A DNA stretch of 12,141 nucleotides, taken from NCBI GenBank assembly GCA_030635995.1, contig DAOVXU010000029.1:1-12141 (forward strand), written 5' to 3'. The DNA is from Arcobacter sp. (lineage in GTDB: Bacteria > Campylobacterota > Campylobacteria > Campylobacterales > Arcobacteraceae). The position numbers and the translations under genes were made by a program. Below are positions 1 through 6,705 of the stretch, in pieces. The stretch's first letter is position 1; the number at the start of each line of letters is the position of its first letter. The notes under the pieces are model-generated. The model saw only the letters and a list, made by a program, of their open reading frames with translations. It did no database searches and had not been told where the DNA came from.

Positions 1-325
1 AAAAAGTTATATAATCTATATCTAAATATTTTCCAAAAATTTTAATAGAATGTGATACTTGCTCTGCAAGCTCTAATGTTGGAACTACAACTAAAGCCCT
101 TGGAGTTTTATTTTCACTTTTAACAATCTTCATTAGTTTTTGAAGTAATGGAAGAAGATAACTTCCTGTCTTACCAGTTCCAGACTTTGATGCACCAATT
201 ACATCAATTCCTTTATTTATAATAGGTATTATTTTTCTTTGAATTAAAGTAGGTTCTTCATAATTTAATTCTTTTATTGCTCTTATTAAGTCTGGATGTA
301 AATTTAATTTTTCAAATGCTTTGAT
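1..325 (-). CDS. DEAD-box RNA helicase, N-terminal part, apparent ATC start
   Basis: This gene is cut by the left window edge, so only about 108 N-terminal residues are present. The translation shows the DEAD-box Q motif (AFEKL, then YEEPTLIQ), the Walker A motif ASKSGTGKT and motif Ia (PTLELA). This order is diagnostic of the ATP-dependent DEAD-box RNA helicases (RhlE/DeaD type) that remodel mRNA and ribosomal RNA in the cytoplasm. The DEAD and SAT motifs lie outside the window. Start: the frame has a TAA stop at 329-331 and no ATG, GTG or TTG before an internal Met well past Walker A. The Q-motif Phe lies just after an ATC codon at 323-325, which has AAGGA at 332-336 at normal spacing. The start is therefore probably ATC, or an ATG changed to ATC by mutation or sequencing error. 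The family call is firm; the start is inferred. It is probably transcribed separately from the kinase gene upstream. Confidence 0.88.
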   Translation of the reverse strand, partial: MKAFEKLNLHPDLIRAIKELNYEEPTLIQRKIIPIINKGIDVIGASKSGTGKTGSYLLPLLQKLMKIVKSENKTPRALVVVPTLELAEQVSHSIKIFGKYLDIDYITF

Positions 326-331
326 AGGTTA

Positions 332-336
332 TCCTT
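332..336 (-). promoter_or_regulatory. Ribosome binding site that decides the helicase start
   Basis: On the minus strand AAGGA lies 6 bases upstream of an ATC codon at 323-325. No ATG, GTG or TTG is in range in the helicase frame. The site therefore points to ATC as the initiation codon, or to a lost ATG at that position. Confidence 0.6.
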
Positions 337-362
337 TAGATATAATCTTGTAATTATTTTGA

Positions 363-368
363 ATTATA
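363..368 (-). promoter_or_regulatory. Candidate -10 box for the helicase gene
   Basis: A perfect TATAAT sits on the minus strand in the 62-base gap between the kinase stop and the helicase start, preceded by TTTTGG. Initiation 6-7 bases downstream would give a leader of roughly 30 nucleotides holding the AAGGA site. No clear -35 is seen, which is usual for sigma-70 promoters in Campylobacterota. The match is clean, but AT-rich DNA yields such hexamers by chance. Confidence 0.45.
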
Positions 369-387
369 CCAAAATTTATTAAATATT

Positions 388-1743
388 TTAAACCTTAGGT
401 ATTTTTATCCTAAAACAAGCACCAAAATAATTTTTATCATTAATATTAAACTCTTTATTTTCCAATTCTAATATACCTTTTAAAGTAGTTTGAACAATCT
501 CCTTACTCATATGAAGTCCAATACCTGTACCTTGACTTTGATGTTTTGTTGTAAAATAAGGATCAAATATCTTATCTTTTATATTTGAAGAAACCCCTCC
601 TCCATTATCATAAATCTCACAAATATTATAATTCTCATCATCATACATTCTTACTAATAATATTTTATCTTTTATATCTTTTTCTATTAATATATCTTTT
701 GCATTATTTAAAATATTTACAATAACCTGTGAAAATTCATTCGCTAGTCCCAATACTATAAAATCTTCTTCAGCATATTCTTTTAATATTTCTATTCCAT
801 TATCTTTATAAGAAGCACTAATTAAAGATATAGAATAATCAACCTGTTCAATAATACTAAACTTAATCAACTCTTTATCTTCTTTATAAAAATTCCTAAA
901 ATCTTCAATTGTTTGACTAAGATAGATAGAATAATCAACAATCTTTTCTAGATTTGTATCTAACTCATCTTGACTTAGTATCCCTAATGTATTATTTAAT
1001 TTTGTACCAGAAGCCAACATAGATATTGCACTTAAAGGTTGTCTCCACTGATGAGCAATATTTCCTATCATCTCACCCATTTGAGCATGTCTTTGAGAAG
1101 AAGCTAAAATCTTTTCTTGTTCTTTTTCAAATGTTATATCTTGAATATTAGCAACTACTAATTTTTTATCTTTGATCTGCTTAAATCCCATTGTAATTTT
1201 CATAGGAAAAGATGAACCATCTTTTCTAAGTGCTCTAAATTCTAATGTCTTACCAATAAGACCATGAACAGTTCCTGTATTAAAAAAACTTGACAAACCG
1301 TTAAGATGTCTTGACTTATACTCTTGAGGTACTATTTGTAATAAATCATCCACTTTTATCATCTCTTCTTTAGTAAATCCAAACATTAGTTCAGCAGCAT
1401 TATTAAATCTACTAATTATACCTGTACTATCAATAGCTATTATTGCATGAGCATTTGTATCAATTACAGCTTTAATATATTCTTGACTCTCATGCAACTG
1501 ATCAATTTTATTTGCTAAATTAGTTTTTAAAAATCTATCATCAAAATCATGAATTAAAATCACCAATGCAACAACTAACTGTATTACAATAGCAATCATA
1601 TCATGCGTGAAAAATAATGCACTAACTAATAAAATAACTACACCCACTATATGTGTTATCTTAATCCTAAACAAAGGATTTGTTAAAAAATACTTAACAT
1701 CACCATTTTTATATTGCGTTATATACCTATCTAAATTATCCAT
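388..1743 (-). CDS. PAS-domain sensor histidine kinase, membrane-anchored
   Basis: The 451-residue protein has two hydrophobic segments near the N-terminus (about 28-46 and 49-66) joined by a very short turn, so it has almost no periplasmic loop. A PAS domain follows (about 85-205, including the typical FGFTKEEM and ALRKDGSSFP stretches and a PAC-like end). The HisKA dimerisation helix carries AHQWRQPL, with H231 as the likely phosphoacceptor. The HATPase_c domain has an N box (NILNNAKD, 343-350), G1 (DNGGG, 379-383), the F box (FDPYFTT) and G2 (GTGIGL, 405-410). All catalytic boxes are intact. There is no receiver domain and no response regulator gene in the window, so the partner is unknown. 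The gene lies 34 bases after the transglutaminase-like gene on the same strand and may be co-transcribed with it. The signal is probably sensed in the cytoplasm or membrane through PAS; the ligand cannot be told from sequence. Confidence 0.93.
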   Translation of the reverse strand: MDNLDRYITQYKNGDVKYFLTNPLFRIKITHIVGVVILLVSALFFTHDMIAIVIQLVVALVILIHDFDDRFLKTNLANKIDQLHESQEYIKAVIDTNAHAIIAIDSTGIISRFNNAAELMFGFTKEEMIKVDDLLQIVPQEYKSRHLNGLSSFFNTGTVHGLIGKTLEFRALRKDGSSFPMKITMGFKQIKDKKLVVANIQDITFEKEQEKILASSQRHAQMGEMIGNIAHQWRQPLSAISMLASGTKLNNTLGILSQDELDTNLEKIVDYSIYLSQTIEDFRNFYKEDKELIKFSIIEQVDYSISLISASYKDNGIEILKEYAEEDFIVLGLANEFSQVIVNILNNAKDILIEKDIKDKILLVRMYDDENYNICEIYDNGGGVSSNIKDKIFDPYFTTKHQSQGTGIGLHMSKEIVQTTLKGILELENKEFNINDKNYFGACFRIKIPKV

Positions 1744-1777
1744 AAATCTATTCTACTCTAAATTTTGTTAAAAGTTA

Positions 1778-3208
1778 CTATTCTATAACAGTAAAAGATC
1801 TATTTTTATATTGGGGCATTGTCATACCACTATTTGCATTTATATATGTTGGATCAGATATGGTATATGTTTTATTTTTATACTTAAAACTATCTCCATT
1901 AATTTTTGTAGAAAATCTAACAGCTGTAGCTAAATGGTCTGAATATTTAAGTCCAACTACATCTAATCCAAGTAAATTTCTAACTAAATAACTAAAAATA
2001 ATACTTCTATCTTCACAATCACTATAGGGATAATAAAGTGTCTCTTCTGGAAATAAGACTTTCTCATATTTAAACTGATCATCATCTGTTTTATATTTAA
2101 ATGCAGTTTGTACAAATCTTAGCAATAAATTTACAGCTTCAATCTCTGTTTTATCTTCAACTAACAGTTTTAGTTGTAATAAAAGTGAATTTAACATCGC
2201 TGGTGATTTTTTAGAGTTAAAATATAGTTGATATTCCGACTGAGGGAAATTCTTATAGAACTCAATTAAATCTTTACTATATTGACTTTTTATATTATAA
2301 CTATTTTTAAAAAATTTAAATTCTAAATTATTAGTTTGTAAATTTGTAAATAATTTGATAGATTTATTATCCATATTAAATGTCAACTGTTTATTAGCCT
2401 TTGGATAATTAGATGGATAAGTATATATTGAACCTACAGAATCTATTTTACCTCTTGGTGTCAAAATATAATATTTTTTATCTTGAAGTGTAAAAAATGC
2501 AATTTGATAAAGATCCTCTTTTACAGTTGATAAAAGATAAATACCATTAGAGGAATAACCAACTTTAGTATCATAACCCATTTTTACAAGTGTAAACCAT
2601 GTAAATAGATTTGCTTTATTTTTATCTTTATAAATATTTATGGCTGTTTTATATATTAAAAGATATTTAGCCCAATCATTTAAAGCATATTGATCACTAT
2701 AATTATCAATTTGTTTTAAAAGTTTTTTAAATTTTGTAGACCCAAATTTTTGCCAAATATCACTTATAGTGTCTTTATTTATTTTAGATAATCTAAATAA
2801 ATATTTTTCATCATATTGTATTTTTATATTTTGGTTATAAAATTTAAATTCTACACTTTTAAAACCAGGCTCATATAAAGGTATATCAATTTTAACAATA
2901 GGCTTTTTTACAATAGTTTTTTTAAGTTTTTTTGGTTTTATTTTAACAGATTTTATTAAATCTTTTTTAGGGACTACGATCTCTTTTTTTATTTGTGGTA
3001 CAGTTTTTGGTTTTGGTTTTTTATAAGGACTAGGGGTATTCATTGTTTGAAATGCTTCCCAATCATTTTTTAACATATCACTAAATTCATCATCTATAGA
3101 TTTTTTATATGCTTGATATTCACTATTTTGTGATTTTAACCAGTCTGCATAATCATCTGCAAAAAGTACACTCCATACTAAAACAAGTGATAAAAATATT
3201 TTTATCAT
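1778..3208 (-). CDS. Exported transglutaminase-like cysteine protease/transferase with Lys/Pro-rich linker
   Basis: The 476-residue protein begins with a signal peptide (cleavage likely after FA at 17). A short charged helical motif follows (DDYADWLKSQNSEYQAYKK and on, about 17-54) that resembles the N-terminus of the neighbouring lytic transglycosylase. Residues 61-107 form a Lys/Pro-rich linker. The C-terminal domain has a transglutaminase-like triad: C398 in YSDCEDRS, H425 in SDHLATAV and D452 in ISDPTY. Such domains act as proteases, amidases or crosslinking enzymes; the substrate is unknown. Residues about 119-255 look like a degenerate copy of the same fold without the catalytic Cys and His. 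The start overlaps the stop of the lytic transglycosylase by 4 bases (ATGA), implying translational coupling. A role on peptidoglycan or on an envelope protein of this locus is inferred from context only. Confidence 0.82.
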   Translation of the reverse strand: MIKIFLSLVLVWSVLFADDYADWLKSQNSEYQAYKKSIDDEFSDMLKNDWEAFQTMNTPSPYKKPKPKTVPQIKKEIVVPKKDLIKSVKIKPKKLKKTIVKKPIVKIDIPLYEPGFKSVEFKFYNQNIKIQYDEKYLFRLSKINKDTISDIWQKFGSTKFKKLLKQIDNYSDQYALNDWAKYLLIYKTAINIYKDKNKANLFTWFTLVKMGYDTKVGYSSNGIYLLSTVKEDLYQIAFFTLQDKKYYILTPRGKIDSVGSIYTYPSNYPKANKQLTFNMDNKSIKLFTNLQTNNLEFKFFKNSYNIKSQYSKDLIEFYKNFPQSEYQLYFNSKKSPAMLNSLLLQLKLLVEDKTEIEAVNLLLRFVQTAFKYKTDDDQFKYEKVLFPEETLYYPYSDCEDRSIIFSYLVRNLLGLDVVGLKYSDHLATAVRFSTKINGDSFKYKNKTYTISDPTYINANSGMTMPQYKNRSFTVIE

Positions 3209-4365
3209 ATGCTATTATTCTTAATAAGATTGTGATACATACCCATTCTATTATTGACTTTATAAAGGTATTTTTTTGTTTCATTATATGGTAATTTTTT
3301 CATTAATCTTTTATAAACTTGATCACTACTCATACTATTTATTTTTTTTGAAGCTTTTGCGATATTTGTAGTTCCATTAAATGCTTTTGATACATTTCCT
3401 GCTCCTGTATTATATGCAGCTATTGTACAATACATTCTACTTTGTGGATTTGTAATTCTTTTTAAATATCTTGTGTAAAGTATTTTAAGATAAGTACTCC
3501 CTATAACTATATTATTTTTTGAATTATATAAATATTGTGCAGATAAAAGTTTCTTTTTTCCTGTAAGATATTTATATGTATCAACTCCAGCACTTCTTGG
3601 TACTATTTGCATCAAACCAAAAGCAGGTATATGGCTTCTAGCCATAGGGTTAAAACTACTTTCACTATGCATAATTGCATATATAAGTTCCTCTGGCATA
3701 TCAGTTTTATTTGCTTGTTTTTTTACATCATTCTTATATGTTTTAGCTTTTTTAATCATAGAATTTGGGGGAAATTTTACATTTGCTTTATATATAAACT
3801 TCCCTTTATGTTTTACCCTTTTAAATTTTTGTTCAGAGATAGTATTTCTCATACTTTTTCTTTGATTTTTATTTATAATATCTGCTATTAACTTTTTATT
3901 TGATTTAGGTACTTCTCTGATTTTATCTAATTTTTTTGCAATCTTTTTTTCTAAAATATCATTTTTATAAGCTTTTTTTACATCATATTTATTTAACTTA
4001 TCAAACATCTCTAATATCTTAATCTGAGCCTCTTTTTCATTTTTAGCTATAACCTCAAAAGATATAACCTCTTTTTCATAATTTACAATTTTTTTATTAT
4101 TATAATTAGATGTATACTCTACCCATTTATGTTTTGTAGATATTTCATTTGTAGGCCATCTTTTAGATATATCATCTTTATACTCATCAAATGCCTTATC
4201 ATATGCATTCTTATAAGCTTCAAACTCTTTATTTATATCATTTTTATATTTATTATAAGATTGATTATATTCTTTTAGGTAATCTTCATATTCACCTGCA
4301 TATATATTTGTACTTATCAATAAAAATATAAATAATACTTTTATATATAATTTAACTTTATTCAT
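3205..4365 (-). CDS. MltC-like lytic transglycosylase, SLT domain
   Basis: The 386-residue exported protein has a signal peptide ending near IYA (residue 23) with no lipobox, so it is probably soluble in the periplasm, unlike the lipoprotein MltC of E. coli. Residues 23-70 form a Tyr/Lys/Glu-rich helical motif. Residues about 80-200 resemble the MltC N-terminal (DUF3393) domain (WVEYTSNYNNKKIVNYEK). The SLT lysozyme-like domain occupies about 215-380. Its catalytic Glu is E235 in MHSESSFNP, followed by GLMQIVPRSAG and AAYNTGAGN, all hallmark family-1 motifs. The reaction is cleavage of the MurNAc-GlcNAc bond with formation of 1,6-anhydroMurNAc. Its ATG follows the TAG of the small LPP20 gene with no base between, and its stop overlaps the transglutaminase-like start. 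Such enzymes often open the wall for envelope-spanning complexes. The enzymatic call is firm; the link to a complex is inferred. Confidence 0.92.
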   Translation of the reverse strand: MNKVKLYIKVLFIFLLISTNIYAGEYEDYLKEYNQSYNKYKNDINKEFEAYKNAYDKAFDEYKDDISKRWPTNEISTKHKWVEYTSNYNNKKIVNYEKEVISFEVIAKNEKEAQIKILEMFDKLNKYDVKKAYKNDILEKKIAKKLDKIREVPKSNKKLIADIINKNQRKSMRNTISEQKFKRVKHKGKFIYKANVKFPPNSMIKKAKTYKNDVKKQANKTDMPEELIYAIMHSESSFNPMARSHIPAFGLMQIVPRSAGVDTYKYLTGKKKLLSAQYLYNSKNNIVIGSTYLKILYTRYLKRITNPQSRMYCTIAAYNTGAGNVSKAFNGTTNIAKASKKINSMSSDQVYKRLMKKLPYNETKKYLYKVNNRMGMYHNLIKNNSI

Positions 4366-4788
4366 CTAATCTACCTGTACAACCAAAACATAGATATTAT
4401 TTTTTATATCTACATAAACATCCATAACTTTTGTTTTAATATTTACATTATCAACAGATTGTAATGATGTAGTATTCATAGATGAACTACTTTTTGTTCC
4501 TCTTCTTAATGTTACATTGTTTACTGTTGTTTTTACTTGTGTTGCTATCTCATCTATTGCTCTTGAAATAGCTAATTTTCTTTGTGCTGATTTACCCTTA
4601 AAGTGTTCACGAGCAAAACCAACAGCCGCTATACTACCTTTAGGCAAGTTTATATATGGATCTAATATCCATTTTGGTTCACCTGAATTTACAACCACTG
4701 TTTTGGTATTTGATACTTTATCATTTGAACATCCTGCAAATAACAAAACACTAATAGTAAATAGAAAAAAGAGGTTGATTAATTTCAT
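4366..4788 (-). CDS. LPP20-family lipoprotein, small (140 aa)
   Basis: The signal peptide ends in the lipobox LFAGC, with C20 as the lipidated Cys. The next residues are SN rather than an Asp, which fits an outer-membrane destination. The mature part shows the LPP20 pattern: PKW at 38-40, IAAVGFA (about 53-59), then a long helix rich in Ala and Arg (AQRKLAISRAIDEIATQV). A beta hairpin ends the protein (VYVDIKNNIYVLVVQVD). LPP20 proteins include Helicobacter Lpp20 and FlgP, the lipoprotein of the Campylobacter and Vibrio flagellar basal disk or ring. No flagellar gene is adjacent here. AAGGA at 4798-4802 precedes the ATG at 9-base spacing. Its TAG directly abuts the ATG of the transglycosylase gene, so the two are probably translated together. 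An RNA hairpin lies just upstream. Confidence 0.85.
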   Translation of the reverse strand: MKLINLFFLFTISVLLFAGCSNDKVSNTKTVVVNSGEPKWILDPYINLPKGSIAAVGFAREHFKGKSAQRKLAISRAIDEIATQVKTTVNNVTLRRGTKSSSSMNTTSLQSVDNVNIKTKVMDVYVDIKNNIYVLVVQVD

Positions 4789-4797
4789 TAAATTAAG

Positions 4798-4802
4798 TCC
4801 TT
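4798..4802 (-). promoter_or_regulatory. Ribosome binding site of the 140-aa LPP20 gene
   Basis: AAGGA on the minus strand lies 9 bases before the ATG at 4786-4788 and just downstream of the intercistronic hairpin. It supports independent initiation of this gene after the hairpin. Confidence 0.6.
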
Positions 4803-4817
4803 ATAAATAAATGTAGT

Positions 4818-4853
4818 TTATACAAACATAGTAGTTATACTATATTTGTATAA
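4818..4853 (-). other. Intercistronic RNA hairpin, 16-bp stem, 4-base loop
   Basis: Read on the minus strand, the arms TTATACAAATATAGTA and TACTATGTTTGTATAA pair over all 16 positions around a TAAC loop, with one U-G wobble. On the plus strand the same position would be a C-A mismatch, so the structure is perfect only in the RNA of the left-arm operon. No U-run follows and the stem is AT-rich, so a classic rho-independent terminator is unlikely. A role in mRNA processing, 3'-end protection or partial attenuation between the two LPP20 genes is more plausible. The structure is seen; the function is inferred. Confidence 0.65.
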
Positions 4854-4868
4854 TTAAGAAAAATATGA

Positions 4869-5474
4869 TTATTTTCCAGCTTTTTCTAACTCTTTATCTA
4901 ATTCTCCATCTGCTTTAGAAGCTAAAAATTTTGCATACATAGCTTTATCATTTTTAAATGATGTTTTAACAGCAGTTTCTATTTTAGCTTTAACTGGCTC
5001 ATTACTAATACCAACCATTACAAATAATTCACCTGTTTTAGGGTGTCTCCAACTTCTTCCAACTTGTCTTGAGCCACTTAAAGTTTGACTTGCAAGTTGT
5101 TTAGATACATCAGATGTTGCTTTATCAAAAGTTGAATCAGCACCTGAACCTATTGTTGATTTAAATGATTTAAATAAATTTGAAACTTTAACTTCAATTT
5201 GTCTTGCAAGAGCATCTCTAGCAGATGCCATAGCTTCTGTTCTTTGCATAGATTTATCATTACCTGCATTCATCTTAGCGATACCAAGAGCAACAATAGA
5301 ACCTTCAGCATATGGATCACAAGTAAAATCAGGAGCTAATACACCATCTTGTCTACAAGCAAAATCTGCAACCTCTTTTTTAACTTCTGGTTGAACTGCT
5401 TGTTTTCCACAACCTGTCAATAATAGTGTTGCTATAGCTGCAACTGATAATGTTTTTAATACCATTTTTGTCAT
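4869..5474 (-). CDS. LPP20-family lipoprotein with conserved Cys pair (201 aa)
   Basis: The signal peptide carries the lipobox LLTGC with C22 as the lipid-attached Cys. The mature part has CRQDGVLAPDFTCDP (C40 and C52), IVALGIAKMN, a long helix with many Ala and Arg (about 76-105), a Ser/Thr-rich segment and then GSRQVGRSWRHPKTGELFVMVGI. This is the layout of the larger LPP20 lipoproteins I recall from other proteobacteria, where the two Cys flank the stretch that replaces the usual PxW. C40 and C52 could form a disulfide in the periplasm. The C-terminal tail (170-201) is Lys- and Ala-rich and helical. It is the first gene of the left arm, has a strong AAGGGA site, and uses more G+C-rich codons than its neighbours, which may reflect high expression. 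Its exact role is unknown; an outer-membrane scaffold is the best guess. Confidence 0.87.
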   Translation of the reverse strand: MTKMVLKTLSVAAIATLLLTGCGKQAVQPEVKKEVADFACRQDGVLAPDFTCDPYAEGSIVALGIAKMNAGNDKSMQRTEAMASARDALARQIEVKVSNLFKSFKSTIGSGADSTFDKATSDVSKQLASQTLSGSRQVGRSWRHPKTGELFVMVGISNEPVKAKIETAVKTSFKNDKAMYAKFLASKADGELDKELEKAGK

Positions 5475-5479
5475 ATTTA

Positions 5480-5485
5480 TCCCTT
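5480..5485 (-). promoter_or_regulatory. Strong ribosome binding site of the 201-aa LPP20 gene
   Basis: AAGGGA on the minus strand lies 5 bases before the ATG at 5472-5474. It selects this Met rather than the Met three codons later. A second, look-alike AAGGATAAAT motif lies about 30 bases further upstream in the leader, without a normal start codon after it. Confidence 0.6.
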
Positions 5486-5529
5486 TTATTTTTATAAGTT
5501 TATTTAATTTATCCTTTTTTGTTACTTAA

Positions 5530-5535
5530 AGTATA
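5530..5535 (-). promoter_or_regulatory. Candidate -10 box for the left-arm operon
   Basis: TATACT on the minus strand is a good match to the sigma-70 -10 element. It lies about 55 bases upstream of the first left-arm ATG and is preceded by an A-rich stretch. TTGTGA about 19 bases further upstream is a weak -35. A transcript would start near 5523 and carry a leader of about 50 nucleotides. Confidence 0.45.
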
Positions 5536-5564
5536 GTGTCATTTTTTTGTCATCTCACAAAGCC

Positions 5565-5595
5565 TAAATATTCAGTAATAATTAATATTTATTCA
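5565..5595. promoter_or_regulatory. Repeats in the divergent promoter region, possible operator
   Basis: TAAATATT at 5565-5572 and AATATTTA at 5584-5591 form an inverted repeat with an 11-base spacer. The same stretch holds a direct repeat of TATTCA (5569-5574 and 5590-5595) whose copies are 21 bases apart, two helical turns. The position between the two divergent operons suits a shared regulator. AT-rich DNA gives such repeats by chance, so this is tentative. Confidence 0.25.
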
Positions 5596-5648
5596 TCTAT
5601 TATTTTCATAATTTATTATATAAATGGATGGTTAAAACTATACATTTA

Positions 5649-5656
5649 TATATTAT
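5649..5656 (+). promoter_or_regulatory. Candidate -10 region for the right-arm operon
   Basis: TATATTAT holds two overlapping -10-like hexamers (TATATT and TATTAT) and ends 23 bases before the first right-arm ATG at 5680. Further candidates lie at 5639-5644 (TATACA) and 5617-5624. Which one is used cannot be decided from sequence. AAGGA at 5670-5674 is the ribosome binding site. Confidence 0.3.
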
Positions 5657-5679
5657 TTCAATCATAAAAAAGGATAAAT

Positions 5680-6705
5680 ATGAAAAAAGCATTAATGTCA
5701 GTAGCGTTAATTGGTTTAATGTTTCAAGGTTGTGGTAACAATGTAGCCCAACCTAATACATCAGTTCAATTTTACACTCCATCTAAGTTAAGTGTAATTA
5801 AAAAAGATTCAAAAATATATATTCAAAGTTTACACGACCATAAATATCTATCTAAAAATCTTCATAAAGGGATTAAAGATTATTTTAAACAAGATGGAAT
5901 ATTTCAAATTGTAAATGATGCAAAATCAGCTGATGTTATAATTAGTATCAATACGTTTAGTTCACATAGAGCTGATAACTCAACAGATACTAAATATAAT
6001 AAAAGTTATACAAAAATAAGAGAAACATTTAAAAATAGTGCGGGTAGAGAAACAGGTGGACAAGATAAAATTGTAGAAGCAAATTTTACTTCATCTACAG
6101 CTACATTAATTGCAACTGTATCAATATATGATAAAAAGAATTTAGAACCTTTAGTATATTTTAATGTAACTCCTAAAGATACTAGTGTAACAAGAATTGG
6201 TAGTGGTGACGCTATGTATAAATCTAAAAAAGATTTCTCTATTCAATTTACACAAGAGATAATAAAAAAATTAAATGATTTAGTTTCAACAAAAAATAAA
6301 GCTGTAAATGTATTTTTACCAAAAAAATCTAATGCTAAGTTAAAAACACTTTTATTGCAAAGTAAATTTAAAGAGTTAATTGCTGAAGCAAAAAGTATAT
6401 TACCAACATTTGATATTCAAGATATTTCTATCAATAAATACGATGAGATTAAAAAACAATCATCTGTAAAAGGTTCTAAGGTAAAAGCTAGAGATTTAGA
6501 AACTGATTTATCAAATTTTTACATATATTTTATGGCAAAAGAATCTACAGATATATCAGATAAGAATATTATATCAGTTTACAAAGCATATAAAAAAGTT
6601 ATGTTTTTAACTAAAGATGATACTCTTTCTTTAGCTTGTGCAAATTCACTTGGAAGAGTTGAATTTAAAGCTAATAGATTAAATATAAACTTAGGAGACA
6701 ACTAA
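5680..6705 (+). CDS. Lipoprotein with TolB-N/CsgG-like fold, first of three paralogues (341 aa)
   Basis: The signal peptide ends in FQGC (C18 lipidated). The mature protein starts with a short segment (QFYTPSKLSV). It is followed by a beta-alpha-beta unit KIYIQSLHDH, helix KNLHKGIKDYFKQDG and IFQIVNDAKSADVIISI, the pattern seen at the start of CsgG- and TolB-N-type domains. A beta-rich middle follows (about 130-165). After it comes a helical block (188-240) that aligns with equivalent blocks in the next two proteins, then a TPR-like C-terminal helical pair (about 275-328). I do not recognise a named family. AAGGA lies 5 bases before the ATG. It leads the right-arm operon, and its TAA overlaps the next ATG by one base (TAATG). 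An outer-membrane location is likely; its function is unknown. Confidence 0.75.
   Translation: MKKALMSVALIGLMFQGCGNNVAQPNTSVQFYTPSKLSVIKKDSKIYIQSLHDHKYLSKNLHKGIKDYFKQDGIFQIVNDAKSADVIISINTFSSHRADNSTDTKYNKSYTKIRETFKNSAGRETGGQDKIVEANFTSSTATLIATVSIYDKKNLEPLVYFNVTPKDTSVTRIGSGDAMYKSKKDFSIQFTQEIIKKLNDLVSTKNKAVNVFLPKKSNAKLKTLLLQSKFKELIAEAKSILPTFDIQDISINKYDEIKKQSSVKGSKVKARDLETDLSNFYIYFMAKESTDISDKNIISVYKAYKKVMFLTKDDTLSLACANSLGRVEFKANRLNINLGDN

Noticed and set aside
1748..1785. Direct repeat TAGAATAG (minus strand) at 1748-1755 and 1778-1785
   Set aside because: Eight bases repeated in AT-rich DNA is expected by chance, and one copy is part of the end of a coding sequence.
3109..3891. Plus-strand open frames at 3109-3294 and 3607-3891
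   Set aside because: They lie antisense inside the well-supported transglutaminase-like and transglycosylase genes, have no family features and show the Ile/Phe-rich composition of frames opposite Lys/Asn-rich genes.
4517..4810. Plus-strand open frame opposite the small LPP20 gene
   Set aside because: The minus-strand frame has a lipobox, the LPP20 pattern and operon spacing; the plus frame has none of these.
4818..4853. Hairpin read as a rho-independent terminator
   Set aside because: The stem is almost all A-T and no U-run follows on the minus strand, so termination is not supported; it is listed as an RNA structure instead.
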